From positions 746 through 36,807 of the forward strand of contig DGOV01000063.1 of assembly GCA_002390205.1 (NCBI GenBank): 36,062 nucleotides of DNA, in the 5' to 3' direction. Positions 14,800 through 24,511 of this stretch are shown one piece after another. Below the pieces are notes generated by a model. It ran no database searches. It worked only from the letters and a program-made list of their open reading frames with translations, and was not told the DNA's origin. The first letter of the stretch is position 1; every line of letters starts with the position of its first letter. Source of the DNA: Proteobacteria bacterium UBA4457. GTDB taxonomy: Bacteria; Pseudomonadota; Gammaproteobacteria; Ga0077536. A program made the translations under genes and the position numbers.

Positions 14800-17577
14800 A
14801 TGTCTTTTTATACCTCACTTACTGGTCTCAAGGCCGCAACGACTGAACTGGCGATTACAAGTAACAATATTGCTAACGTGGGAACTTCTGGGTTCAAGAA
14901 GTCCAGAGCTTCATTCGGTGATATTTTTGCGACGTCACCACTACAGAAATCTACGGCTATTGTTGGTCAGGGTGTTTCTCTTAAAGAAGTTAGGCAGGAG
15001 TTTAGTCAGGGCAATGTGGAATTCTCCTCTAACACACTTGACCTTGCTATATCGGGGGAAGGATTTTTCCCACTTAAATCTGCTGATGGTTTAACAGACA
15101 TTTACACACGAAATGGTTCGTTTGTACTAGACGAGCAGTTTAGTGTGATTAACTCATCGGGACAGGCGTTGCTCGCAGCGGCGGTTGACTCGAGTGGTAA
15201 GGCGGATTTGTCTAAGCTAAATAAGCTTCAGATTCCAACGACGACCGCAGGCGAAGCAAGGCAAACGAGTTTAGTAGATTTGTCACTGAACCTTCCTTCG
15301 GATGCGGATGTGATCTCCACGGTTTTTAATCGCAACAATCCTGCAACTTACAATAAATCGACGGCTTTAAGTGTTTACGATAGTGGGGGTAACTCCTATC
15401 TGGCAACGATTTACTATGTAAAAACCTCGAACGCGACTGCTGACTCTCCTTTCAACAAATGGCAGACATATGTTTTCGTCGGAGACGATTCAGTGAGCGC
15501 CGCACTTCAACAAGCGACGGATGCGAATGAAGAACTTTTGTATGTAAACAAATACGGTGAATTAAAGCCGAGATCTGAAGTAGAAGATCTTCTAGTCAAC
15601 AGGAAGACGCAAAAGTTTGCACTGGATGATTTAACTGATGTCAGAACGTCGGTCCCCGCAACAGTAGAGGGTGGCAGTTTACCAACCGATTTAGATTTAT
15701 CTTCAGACCAAGGTTTTGATTTCACAAACGATAATGCTCCAGGTACCACTGCGGCTTTCACGGCTGCCCAATTGAAAAACTTCATGGAAGTTGACGTTGA
15801 TAGCAGTGGATTAGCTGCGCGGGTGGATCTCTCTGCTTTGGCTGGGCGAGGCAAAGTGACGGGCGTTGAGATCGCTGATTTTATACAGGATCAGTTGAAC
15901 ACTAAATTTGGTGACGAACGTTATTTCGATATTTCCAACGCTAACGACCAGAAATTTGTTGTATCAGATGGAACGAACACTGCTTCTGTTGATCTGGCTT
16001 CAATAGCAGCTGGAGGAGGAGATGACACAAAAGTAACTATCGAGACGATAGTTGATGAAATACAGACGCAGATAAATGCTGTATCTAACGGTTTTGTGGC
16101 GGTCAGTTACGATTACGCTGCAAGGGCCTTTAAGTTTGAGCCTTCGGATGCAACTAGGAGTGTGACGTTACAAGCAGGAAATAATGGGGCGAATGGGTTA
16201 TTTGGTTTGACCGCTACAGCAGTCACCGTTTCTCCTACAGACTATAGCTACAATAATGCAGCAGGCCAGCAAGTGACTGTTGTCCCGAATGGAACCGAAA
16301 TAAGAGCGGCATCACAACAACGTTATGGGATCACTGTTGAGTATGACGGCGCGCAGGAAAAATTTTCCATACGGTCGGGGTCAACCGGGGACCAATCTGA
16401 AATATCTGTAAATTTCAACTTCGCAGGAACAGAGAACGCAGCTGCACTCAGAACTGATCAAGCCTCATTTATGGGTTTTGACACAGGCGTTTCTAGTTCA
16501 TTCATAGTTGGCCAGAGTTCAGATGCTGTTCGAGGCGTCGCTTCATTGCCCGCTATTACAAGGGGTTCTTCAATTGCGGTTAACGTGAATAACCAGTTTT
16601 CTGTTGATGCTTCGAACAATACCTTCGTTGTTTCGGTAGACGATGTAAAAGGTACGCTACAAATTCCGATCCAGTCAGCTTATACACTCGATAGTTTTAT
16701 TCTGGAGCTTCAGCAGGGTATTAATCAATTGGCATCGGAAGCTGGTAGTTCAGTCTCAGGTGTGACCGTTGAGTATGACGCAAATTCTAATGGCCTTGTT
16801 TTCACCACGGGCACGACGGGAACAGACTCTTTCATTAAGGTTTCAGGAAGTGCAACTTGGGGCCTTGCGAGTATCGAAGCGGGTCGTGGAACCACCACTA
16901 CATGGATCAAACCAACACAGTCGGCGGATACAGTCAACGGCGTTGCAGTCCAGAAATATATCGATGAATTTGGTAATGAGACTGCTAGTGCGGATGGATT
17001 CTCGACTCTGCCAGAGTGGTCGCCAATATATTTAGATAAAGGTGAATTGACATTCAACACGTCAGGTAACCTTGTTTCACCATCCGGTGGTGCTCAGTTG
17101 GATACCGTCTTCCTCTCGGGTGGTCGAGGTGCTTTGAACCTAACTATTGATTACGGCGAAACGACTCAGTTCTCCCAGGCATTCGCAGTGAAATCTCAGT
17201 CTCAAGATGGCTCACCTGAGGGTGACTTGGTTGGTCTGGATATTGGTGACGATGGACTTGTTGTTGCCTCGTACTCGAATGGCTCTCAGAACTCCTTGGG
17301 TAAGATCGTGCTGGTGAACTTTGCGAGTAATGAAGGCTTGAGACAGAACGGTGATAGTTCTTATTTGTCGTCCGCTAAGTCTGGTGAGGCGACTTTTGGT
17401 GAGCCCGGCACTGCTGGTTTTGGAACGGTAAGAGCGGGTGCAAGGGAAAGATCGAATGTGGATCTGACGACTGAGCTCGTTGGCCTAATTACTGCCCAAA
17501 GAAACTTCCAGGCAAACGCAAAGGCAATTGAAACCGCGTCTGCACTCACATCTACGATTATCAACATCCGGGCGTAA
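14800..17577 (+). CDS. flgE: Flagellar hook protein FlgE, oversized
   Basis: A 925-aa hook protein, roughly twice the usual 400-460 aa. The N-terminal block is standard (SLTGLKAATTELAITSNNIANVGTSGFKKSR, LDLAISGEGFF). The C-terminal block from about residue 800 is also standard (SNVDLTTELVGLITAQRNFQANAKAIETA). The extra length is a beta-rich central insert with related modules at about 385-450 and 600-672, each with a strand pair, an FIxELQxxIN-type helix and a V-YD-F-F strand pattern. A third, looser copy may lie near 487-545. The hook is the bent universal joint outside the outer membrane. GGAG precedes the ATG. A large outer hook domain could alter hook diameter, stiffness or surface properties. 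Confidence 0.95.
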   Translation: MSFYTSLTGLKAATTELAITSNNIANVGTSGFKKSRASFGDIFATSPLQKSTAIVGQGVSLKEVRQEFSQGNVEFSSNTLDLAISGEGFFPLKSADGLTDIYTRNGSFVLDEQFSVINSSGQALLAAAVDSSGKADLSKLNKLQIPTTTAGEARQTSLVDLSLNLPSDADVISTVFNRNNPATYNKSTALSVYDSGGNSYLATIYYVKTSNATADSPFNKWQTYVFVGDDSVSAALQQATDANEELLYVNKYGELKPRSEVEDLLVNRKTQKFALDDLTDVRTSVPATVEGGSLPTDLDLSSDQGFDFTNDNAPGTTAAFTAAQLKNFMEVDVDSSGLAARVDLSALAGRGKVTGVEIADFIQDQLNTKFGDERYFDISNANDQKFVVSDGTNTASVDLASIAAGGGDDTKVTIETIVDEIQTQINAVSNGFVAVSYDYAARAFKFEPSDATRSVTLQAGNNGANGLFGLTATAVTVSPTDYSYNNAAGQQVTVVPNGTEIRAASQQRYGITVEYDGAQEKFSIRSGSTGDQSEISVNFNFAGTENAAALRTDQASFMGFDTGVSSSFIVGQSSDAVRGVASLPAITRGSSIAVNVNNQFSVDASNNTFVVSVDDVKGTLQIPIQSAYTLDSFILELQQGINQLASEAGSSVSGVTVEYDANSNGLVFTTGTTGTDSFIKVSGSATWGLASIEAGRGTTTTWIKPTQSADTVNGVAVQKYIDEFGNETASADGFSTLPEWSPIYLDKGELTFNTSGNLVSPSGGAQLDTVFLSGGRGALNLTIDYGETTQFSQAFAVKSQSQDGSPEGDLVGLDIGDDGLVVASYSNGSQNSLGKIVLVNFASNEGLRQNGDSSYLSSAKSGEATFGEPGTAGFGTVRAGARERSNVDLTTELVGLITAQRNFQANAKAIETASALTSTIINIRA

Positions 17578-17618
17578 TTGGGATTCAGTCGTAATCTGAG
17601 AAATATCAGGAATCTAAA

Positions 17619-18383
17619 ATGGACAAGGGTATTTATCTGGCAGCCTCTTCGATTAATGCGGACAGGTTGAAACAACAGAACCAGGCGCATGAGATGGCCA
17701 ACATTTCATCCGTAGGTTTTAAGAAAGCGTTCCAAATGACGCAGGCGACCTATCGCGTTGATGGTGATAGCTCTCTTTCTTCACGGTTTTATAAGGTTGC
17801 CGAGGCTCTTGGAAGGGTAGACCTAACCGCTGGTCCTCGAATTGTGTCTCAAAATCCTCTTGATATTTATATAGAGGGTGATGGGGTTTTGGGGGTATTC
17901 AACAAGGATGGAGATATAGCTTTTACTCGAAGAGGTGATTTACGAGTCGATAGTGAGGGAATACTTGCTAATGGTGCTGGTTTTACAGTGGCTGCTGAAG
18001 GTGGCGGGGAAATCCAACTCGATCCAGCACTGATTCACCGGATCTCATCAGAAGGGGTGTTGTACGCCTCTGATCCCGCCGAAGAAATTGCTGAGGAAGT
18101 GGAGATAGGAAGATTGCTGTTACGCAACGCAGAAAACATTGATCTAGAAAAGATGGAGGATGGCCTCTTCAAGGTTTTGGGTGCAGAGGCGACTGGTGAT
18201 TTTGAGGGTGCTGACGCACCTGTGCAAGTTACAAGTCAAGCTTTAGAAGGTTCGTCAGTAAAGTCATACGACGTGTTAACTCGCATGATCGAGATCGAAC
18301 GCGGATACGAGATGAAAATTAACATTATCAAAGCGTTGGGAGATATGGGTGAGAAATCTCAATCTCTGATGCAACTTAATTAA
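17619..18383 (+). CDS. flgF: Proximal rod protein FlgF
   Basis: A 254-aa rod protein. The N-terminus MDKGIYLAASSINADRLKQQNQAHEMANISSVGFKK is FlgF-like (the HEMANISSxGFK motif replaces the NNLANxxTxGFK of FlgG). The centre has QNPLDIYIEGDGVLGV, and the C-terminus has YDVLTRMIEIERGYEMKINIIKAL. FlgF joins the proximal rod to the distal rod (FlgG). AGGA is 7 bases before the ATG. It is 10 bases upstream of flgG. Confidence 0.94.
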   Translation: MDKGIYLAASSINADRLKQQNQAHEMANISSVGFKKAFQMTQATYRVDGDSSLSSRFYKVAEALGRVDLTAGPRIVSQNPLDIYIEGDGVLGVFNKDGDIAFTRRGDLRVDSEGILANGAGFTVAAEGGGEIQLDPALIHRISSEGVLYASDPAEEIAEEVEIGRLLLRNAENIDLEKMEDGLFKVLGAEATGDFEGADAPVQVTSQALEGSSVKSYDVLTRMIEIERGYEMKINIIKALGDMGEKSQSLMQLN

Positions 18384-18393
18384 GGAATAGGTT

Positions 18394-19179
18394 ATGGATG
18401 CCTCTCTTTGGGTCGCTAAGACTGGATTAAATGCCCAACAGACCCGAATGTCTGTCATTGCGAACAACCTCGCAAACGTTAATACGACGGGTTTCAAAAG
18501 AGACAGGCCAGTCTTTGAAGACCTTCTATATCAAAATATAAGACAAGCTGGAGGACAAACCGGGGCTGATACAAATGCCGCTACCGGATTCATGCTGGGA
18601 ACAGGAACCCGTATTGTTGCGACTGAAAAAATTCAAGCTCAGGGCAACATGATGTCTACAGAGAATGCCCTTGATTTAGCGATCGAAGGGCCAGGTTTTT
18701 TTCAAATAGTTCAAGCTGATGGAACCATCGGTTATACCCGCGACGGCGGCTTCAAGCTGTTTCAGGAGGGTGAGTTAGTAACGCCGCAAGGACTATTGCT
18801 GCAGCCTCAGATTGTTGTCCCGCCTGAAGCCGCTTCAGTCACTATCGGTAATGACGGAACAGTCAGCGCTGAGCTGGCTAACGGTGGTGGTAATCAGCAG
18901 CTTGGTCAGATTCAGATTGCTCGTTTTATTAACGGCGCGGGTCTTGAAGCCTTGGGGCAAAATCTTTTCCGAGAAACGACTTCCAGTGGTGCGCCCATTG
19001 TACTTGTACCTGGTGAGCAGGGGGCGGGAGAAATTGCTCAGGGCATGCTTGAGGCATCAAACGTCAATGTTGTGGAAGAACTAGTGAACATGATTGAAAC
19101 GCAGCGAGCGTATGAAATTAATTCGAAGGCAATCAGTTCTGTCGACTCAATGCTTAGGTTTCTTAACCAGAATCTATAG
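18394..19179 (+). CDS. flgG: Distal rod protein FlgG
   Basis: A 261-aa FlgG of exactly usual size. The start is AKTGLNAQQTRMSVIANNLANVNTTGFKRDR. The middle has LDLAIEGPGFFQI and YTRDGGFKL, and the C-terminal helix VNVVEELVNMIETQRAYEINSKAISSVDSML is nearly canonical. FlgG polymerises into the distal rod that spans the periplasm inside the LP ring. It lies between flgF and flgH as expected. Confidence 0.97.
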   Translation: MDASLWVAKTGLNAQQTRMSVIANNLANVNTTGFKRDRPVFEDLLYQNIRQAGGQTGADTNAATGFMLGTGTRIVATEKIQAQGNMMSTENALDLAIEGPGFFQIVQADGTIGYTRDGGFKLFQEGELVTPQGLLLQPQIVVPPEAASVTIGNDGTVSAELANGGGNQQLGQIQIARFINGAGLEALGQNLFRETTSSGAPIVLVPGEQGAGEIAQGMLEASNVNVVEELVNMIETQRAYEINSKAISSVDSMLRFLNQNL

Positions 19180-19188
19180 GAGTAACCA

Positions 19189-19893
19189 GTGAAATTTAAA
19201 GCTCTTTTCTTGCTCATTTCGGCACTGGTGACTGGATGCGCTTCTGTGGAGCGAAATTATGCTGAGTCAACCCAGGTGCTTGAAAAAGCGATGCCGTTCC
19301 TGGATTACGAAGAGCAATCAATTTCAGGGTCAATTTATAGAGACCAGCCCAGAAGCATGAAATTCGGTTTTCGAAAGAACTTTGGTGTCGGCGACATTCT
19401 TACTGTGGTGTTGAATGAGAGCACTCAGGCTCAGAGAAGTAATGGAATCAATACGGTAAAGGAAGTTTCAAACTCGCCTTTGAATCAGCTCAAGGCGGTT
19501 TTTGGGAATGAGCTCGCAGGTACTAGTGCCGGTATGCGCTTAAAAAGAGGGTTGAAGGGACTTGATTATCTCGACCAAAACCGATCCACCAAGGGGGTTG
19601 GTACCTCAGATCAAACTGGGAGTCTGAACGGCGCTCTGGCCATTATTGTGACTAGGGTTCTACCCAATGGCACTTTATTTGTTGAGGGTAAGAAGGATTT
19701 AGTTTTTAGCGAAGGCCGCGAAGAGGTTTATGTAAGCGGATTGGTCAAGCCCGATGATGTTCAACCGGATGACACAGTTCTTTCTTCTCGAATTGCACAA
19801 GCAAGTATCGCGTATCGCGGACAAGGTGAATTTGCTGATGTAGCGAAAAACAGCTGGGGCACGAAAGTTTTCAATAAGATATGGCCATTTTGA
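19189..19893 (+). CDS. flgH: L-ring lipoprotein FlgH
   Basis: A 234-aa lipoprotein; signal sequence with lipobox LVTGC (Cys17). The FlgH signatures are present: SIYRDQ, then FGVGDILTVVLNE, LPNGTLFVEGKKDLV and the C-terminal ARIAQASIAYRGQGEFA-type block. FlgH forms the outer-membrane L ring bushing around the distal rod, and in systems with FlgP/FlgT the extra disk assembles around it. Start is GTG at 19189 with GGAG 7-8 bases upstream. It is followed after one base by flgI. Confidence 0.96.
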   Translation: MKFKALFLLISALVTGCASVERNYAESTQVLEKAMPFLDYEEQSISGSIYRDQPRSMKFGFRKNFGVGDILTVVLNESTQAQRSNGINTVKEVSNSPLNQLKAVFGNELAGTSAGMRLKRGLKGLDYLDQNRSTKGVGTSDQTGSLNGALAIIVTRVLPNGTLFVEGKKDLVFSEGREEVYVSGLVKPDDVQPDDTVLSSRIAQASIAYRGQGEFADVAKNSWGTKVFNKIWPF

Positions 19894-19894
19894 T

Positions 19895-21049
19895 ATGTAC
19901 CCAAAAATTATTCTTTTAGTTCTATTAGTGGTGGTTTCATTTTGGGCAGAGGCGGATCGCGTTAAGGATCTGACTTCGGTGGCTGGTGTGCGTTCGAATC
20001 AGCTCATTGGTTACGGCTTGGTTGTTGGTCTTAGCGGTACTGGCGATCGAGACAAAATAAGTTTTACAGCACAAAGTTTAAAGACTGTGCTCGATCGTCT
20101 TGGTGTCGATGTTGATGGGCCAGTTTCCAACTATGACCTTTATCAGCGTGGTGTCGCGACCCTTGCTTATGACAAGACCAAACTCGACAACGTCGCCTCG
20201 GTGATCGTTACTGCGACTTTACCTCCGTTTTCCAAGCCAGGACAAACGATAGATGTGAACGTTGCTGCGATTGGGTTGGCTAGCAGTCTGAGGGGCGGAA
20301 ATTTAATTCTGACTGAACTTCGAGGAACGGACGGACAAATATATGCATTGGCGCAGGGTGGATTGACCGTTTCTGGTGTTGAGGTTTCTGCAGAGGGGTC
20401 AGAGATAAGAATTGGCGTGCCAACAGCTGGGAGGATCCCTGGTGGTGCGATTATTGAGAGAGAAGTTGTTTCACCTTTTGATCAGTCAGAGTTTGTCATA
20501 TTGAACACGAACCAAGCTGACTTCACGACCACCTCGGCAATTACGGACGTAATTAATGAAAACTTTGGTGCGGGCACTGCTAGATCGATTGATGCGACTT
20601 CAGTGGCTGTTCAAGCGCCGGAAGACATCAGCGCCCGCGTAAATTTTGTGAGCATGATTGAAAATCTTGAAGTGACTCCAGGCGAGCCAAAGGCACGTGT
20701 TGTCGTGAACTCAAGAACCGGTACCGTCGTCATTAGTCGGACTGTTCGTGTGACCGCTACTGCAGTTACTCATGGCCAACTCACGGTCAAGGTTTCTGCA
20801 ACAAATGAGATTAGTCAGCCGAATGCAGGGGTTCTTGGTGGTGGCGAAGGGGAAACAGCTCCGGTAGCAAACGCGGAGATAACCATTGAAGAAGAAGCCC
20901 GGCCAATGTTTGTGTTCCAGCCTGGGGTTAATTTAAGAGACATTGTTGATGCAGTGAATCAAGTCGGTGCTACGCCATCCTCTTTGATTGCTATTTTAGA
21001 CGCTCTAAACAGTTCGGGCAGTCTGCGGGCAGAGTTAATTGTCATTTGA
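19895..21049 (+). CDS. flgI: P-ring protein FlgI
   Basis: A 384-aa periplasmic P-ring protein. A short signal peptide ends near SFWAEA. The mature start is highly conserved (RVKDLTSVAGVRSNQLIGYGLVVGLSGTGD), as are QTIDVNVAAIGLASSLRGG and the C-terminal PGVNLRDIVDAVNQVGATPSSLIAILDAL. FlgI assembles in the peptidoglycan layer with help from FlgA (10150-11187). No ribosome binding site is visible before its ATG, which sits one base after the flgH stop, so translation probably depends on coupling to flgH. Confidence 0.97.
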   Translation: MYPKIILLVLLVVVSFWAEADRVKDLTSVAGVRSNQLIGYGLVVGLSGTGDRDKISFTAQSLKTVLDRLGVDVDGPVSNYDLYQRGVATLAYDKTKLDNVASVIVTATLPPFSKPGQTIDVNVAAIGLASSLRGGNLILTELRGTDGQIYALAQGGLTVSGVEVSAEGSEIRIGVPTAGRIPGGAIIEREVVSPFDQSEFVILNTNQADFTTTSAITDVINENFGAGTARSIDATSVAVQAPEDISARVNFVSMIENLEVTPGEPKARVVVNSRTGTVVISRTVRVTATAVTHGQLTVKVSATNEISQPNAGVLGGGEGETAPVANAEITIEEEARPMFVFQPGVNLRDIVDAVNQVGATPSSLIAILDALNSSGSLRAELIVI

Positions 21050-21063
21050 TACTGAGAGCGAAC

Positions 21064-21480
21064 ATGATTACCAATACAGACTCATATTTTGACTTCGCAT
21101 CTTTAGCCTCTCTTAAGAACAAAGATGCGGCGGGTCAGCGCGAGAGCTCAAAAGCCGTATTGGAAAAATTTGAAGCTTTGTTCATTGACCAAATGCTGCA
21201 GAGTATGCGGAAAGCGACCGTAAGGTCAGAGCTGTTTGATTCTGAGGGCATAAAGCTCTACGAGTCCCTTTTCGATAAGGAAATTGCAGAAGAACTCGCA
21301 AAGGGCGGAGGGCTTGGCATGAAAAACAGTCTCGAGCTGCATCTTGGCCTTGAGTCATCTACTGATCATACCTCGAATGATGCGAGATTATATCTGCCGA
21401 CTGAGAAAGCTCTTCCTGCGTTAGAGATAAATAGACCTAAGGCCCTTTCTCTTTATTCAAAGCAAGCCATAGATATTTAA
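21064..21480 (+). CDS. flgJ: Rod-cap protein FlgJ, scaffold domain only
   Basis: A 138-aa protein that matches only the rod-binding half of FlgJ (AVLEKFEALFIDQMLQSMRKA, then SLFDKEIAEELAKGGGLGM). The C-terminal peptidoglycan-hydrolase domain usual in gammaproteobacterial FlgJ (over 300 aa) is absent, and flgK begins 6 bases after the stop, leaving no room for it. ATG at 21064 is preferred over the TTG at 21046 because it has GAGAG just upstream and fits the family start. A separate lytic enzyme would be required to open the cell wall for the rod; none is seen in the window. Confidence 0.9.
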   Translation: MITNTDSYFDFASLASLKNKDAAGQRESSKAVLEKFEALFIDQMLQSMRKATVRSELFDSEGIKLYESLFDKEIAEELAKGGGLGMKNSLELHLGLESSTDHTSNDARLYLPTEKALPALEINRPKALSLYSKQAIDI

Positions 21481-21486
21481 ACGCTC

Positions 21487-24400
21487 ATGGCAGACTTGCT
21501 ATCCATCGCTGGGAATTCAGTAAAGACGAACCAGTCCGCATTAGCGATCGTTGGAAACAATATCGCGAATGCCAACACTGAGGGTTATGTCCGACAAGAA
21601 TTAGATGTCCGGGAGAATTTGCCAACCCAAGCTGGAACAGTAGTTCTGGGCACGGGGGCAATCGCTGTAGGCGTCAAGCGAGCATACGACTCTCTGCTCG
21701 AATCCTCACTAAGGTCTAGCTTTAGTGATCTGAGGTCGCAGGCGCCTGTAATTGACTACACTCATCAAGTAATTGATTTATTAGGTAACGAAGATGCGAG
21801 CCTTACATCGGCTCTTGATCAGTTTTTTAGTAGTTTTAGGGAATTGGGTCTTGATGCTTCGTCGGAACTAAGGCGGAACGTTGTGATTTCTGAATCACAA
21901 GGTCTTGCCAGTAGATTAAACGAACTGGGTTCACAACTGAGGTCGATTGACGCGGATACGATGGAGGCCCTGGAGTTCAGAGTCACCGAACTCAACTCCC
22001 TCGCAGAACAATTAAGTATTGTGAATCGTAAGCTGAGCCGACAATCGCGTCTTGAGTCGCAGCCCCCAGATCTACTCAATACAAGGGATCTTGTGCTTCA
22101 ACAGATTTCTGGGTTGGTAGGAATAAAAGTATCTGAACTCACTAATGGAGAAGTTAACGTCGGTTTGGGTGATGATGCGAACAGCTTAATGCTAGTCAAT
22201 CAGTCAAAAAGTGCGCAGGTAGGTCTAAACCGGCAGCCTGGAACCCTGCCTATCGGAGTCGATTTGATTTTAGACCCAACAGGCAGAACGCAATCCTTAA
22301 GTGGCATTACTAGCGGCGAATTAAGCGGCTACCTATCTTTTCGCGATACGACACTCAAAAATGCGATTGAACAAATAAACAGCCTTGCTGCATCGATAAC
22401 GAGGGAAGTGAATGGAGCGCTAGCGAAGGGAATGGATCAGTATGGAGAATCAGGATCTCAGCTCTTCGAAATCTTGCCCGAGATAGTCGTTAATACTGAT
22501 TTTGCTAAATCAAATTTATTTGTGAGCGCTCAGGTCTCGTCTGTTGATTCGAAAAATGGACACGAACTTGAATTGATGTTCGATCAGTCAAACCAAAGGT
22601 GGCTAATAAGTGACTTGACGAGCGGACAAACCTATTCCTCAGGGAACTCTAACAACTTTAGCGTTAACGGAATCGCTATATCTATTTCTGGAAAGCCCAT
22701 GGATGGCGATCTTGTTAAGGTCAGCACCATAGAGGCGCAAGCCTCAAATATAAGAGTTGTTATCGATGATGCTAAAAAAATTGCTGCAGGCGAACTTTTA
22801 GGGATCACACTGGGCAGTGGAAACACCGGTGGTACCAAGGCTTCAGTCTTGACCACGTCTGTTTCGGATCTTGCTAGCAAGAACACGCTGCAAAACCTTC
22901 TAGTTAATAATTCGCACCCGTCATCCGCCAAAACTTTTCAAGCTAGTCATCTAAGTCCTTCGTTTTTCATTGGTTCTGGAACTGCTGACTTAGCGCTCTC
23001 TAGTAGTAGATTGAGTGGGACGGGGGGCGAAATTCAGGTTTTTACGCGAGAAGGTGTTCATCTGTTTGGTTCTGACACACTGAATCAAAGCCAGCTTGAC
23101 GCAATGTTAACAGCAGATAATGGCTTTGAGGCCAGTGCTCAATATAGTGATCGGTATTTAAACGATTCAGGGGCCTATCTTGATAAGCCATGGTCCTTGG
23201 GGATGAATGGGAAATCCTTTATTGGAACCACGGAATCGGGTGAACAAGCACTAAAAATTGAGGCACAGATACAAGGCAATAGTGTTCCTGAGGTAGAAAA
23301 TCAATCGGGGAGCACAATGACTCTGATCGATGCTGGTGCCTTGAAACTAAATGGTAAAGCGTTGACTGCTTTAACATTAGCTGACGGTGGCTCCTTAAGC
23401 GCAGATAGTGTTGTGACTTGGTTGAATTCCAATATCACGACACACTCTCTTGACCTTACCGCATCGGCTCAAACTAGCGTTGTTCTCTCTGGAGACGATA
23501 TAGACCTAACCAGTACGGCATTAACAATTAACGGTACAACGCTGAGTATTTCTAGCCCACTGGGTTCAATCTCGGAAATAGCAAACAAAATAAATGAAGC
23601 ATCGGGTACGACTGGTGTTCGAGCTGTGGTTGATGCCCTTCAAAATATTACCCTCGAAAATGTAGTAGGAGGAGATGCAGGTAAAACCGCCTCCAGCACA
23701 ATCTCTTTTGGCCAAAGTGAGGGTTTACTCAAAATTTCTGGAGATATAACAGCTGCGATCAAAATTTCTGCCAATAGAACGAGTGGAGATTTCTCGGATA
23801 AGGAAGTCTCCATAGAAAGAACTGGAATTAGCACCGTTAATGATTTGGAAGTCCTAGGGCTGGTTGAGACCTTGTCATTAGGAGGAGTCCTCGACGAAGA
23901 CCTCATACTTTTCACTACGGGCGGATCAAATGATCAGCTGGACCTTTACGCAAGCTACGAGAGTTCCGAAAGAGATTTCTTGCATCAACGGGAAAGAACA
24001 ACCGACTTTATTTTCACAAGTAGTTCAAGTTATCAAATTGTTGATAGAACGACTGAGACGGTTTTATCTGAAAGAACATGGTCTTTAGGGGAGCCGATAA
24101 GCTATGGAGTCATAGCCCTTAGCATAGAGGGTCAGCCCAATGTAGGTGATGTCTTTTCAGTAGATGGTAATCGATCTGGAGTAGCAAGCAATGAGAATGC
24201 TCTAAGAGTGGCTGATTTAGAGGGATTGGGTTTGACTAGCGATGGCAAGTCTTTGAAGGAAAGTTATTTCTCAATTCTGACACAGGCTGGCAATTCCGCG
24301 CGACGGGCGGAAGTTTCAAGAGAAGCACTCGATGTTGTTTATCAGCAATCAGTGCAGGCGAAGGATTCAAAAGTGGGAGTTAATTTGGATGAAGAAGCGG

Positions 24401-24492
24401 CTGAACTCATACGCTTTCAGCAGGCTTATCAGGCTTCTGCGAAGGTCATGCAAATGGCTAATCAATTATTTGATTCGATTCTGAGAATTTGA
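21487..24492 (+). CDS. flgK: Hook-filament junction protein FlgK, oversized
   Basis: A 1001-aa FlgK against a usual 460-690. The N-terminus is typical (LLSIAGNSVKTNQSALAIVGNNIANANTEGYVRQ), as is the RELGLDASSELRRNVVISESQGLASRLN region. The C-terminus NLDEEAAELIRFQQAYQASAKVMQMANQLFDSI is canonical. The long middle insert includes a flagellin-IN-like module at about 674-740 (ALTINGTTLSI, then a helix SISEIANKINEASGTTGVRA and a strand pair), of the kind found in flagellin variable regions and FliD. FlgK is the first junction protein on top of the hook and a client of FlgN. The ATG is 6 bases after flgJ. Confidence 0.95.
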   Translation: MADLLSIAGNSVKTNQSALAIVGNNIANANTEGYVRQELDVRENLPTQAGTVVLGTGAIAVGVKRAYDSLLESSLRSSFSDLRSQAPVIDYTHQVIDLLGNEDASLTSALDQFFSSFRELGLDASSELRRNVVISESQGLASRLNELGSQLRSIDADTMEALEFRVTELNSLAEQLSIVNRKLSRQSRLESQPPDLLNTRDLVLQQISGLVGIKVSELTNGEVNVGLGDDANSLMLVNQSKSAQVGLNRQPGTLPIGVDLILDPTGRTQSLSGITSGELSGYLSFRDTTLKNAIEQINSLAASITREVNGALAKGMDQYGESGSQLFEILPEIVVNTDFAKSNLFVSAQVSSVDSKNGHELELMFDQSNQRWLISDLTSGQTYSSGNSNNFSVNGIAISISGKPMDGDLVKVSTIEAQASNIRVVIDDAKKIAAGELLGITLGSGNTGGTKASVLTTSVSDLASKNTLQNLLVNNSHPSSAKTFQASHLSPSFFIGSGTADLALSSSRLSGTGGEIQVFTREGVHLFGSDTLNQSQLDAMLTADNGFEASAQYSDRYLNDSGAYLDKPWSLGMNGKSFIGTTESGEQALKIEAQIQGNSVPEVENQSGSTMTLIDAGALKLNGKALTALTLADGGSLSADSVVTWLNSNITTHSLDLTASAQTSVVLSGDDIDLTSTALTINGTTLSISSPLGSISEIANKINEASGTTGVRAVVDALQNITLENVVGGDAGKTASSTISFGQSEGLLKISGDITAAIKISANRTSGDFSDKEVSIERTGISTVNDLEVLGLVETLSLGGVLDEDLILFTTGGSNDQLDLYASYESSERDFLHQRERTTDFIFTSSSSYQIVDRTTETVLSERTWSLGEPISYGVIALSIEGQPNVGDVFSVDGNRSGVASNENALRVADLEGLGLTSDGKSLKESYFSILTQAGNSARRAEVSREALDVVYQQSVQAKDSKVGVNLDEEAAELIRFQQAYQASAKVMQMANQLFDSILRI

Positions 24493-24511
24493 GTTAAGCC
24501 AGGAAATCACT

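Noticed and set aside
24093..24100. Perfect GCCGATAA octamer on the plus strand inside flgK
   Set aside because: There is no -35-like sequence at the right distance (GAAC in place of TAAA), and the next gene start is more than 400 bases away. About one chance match is expected in a window of this size.
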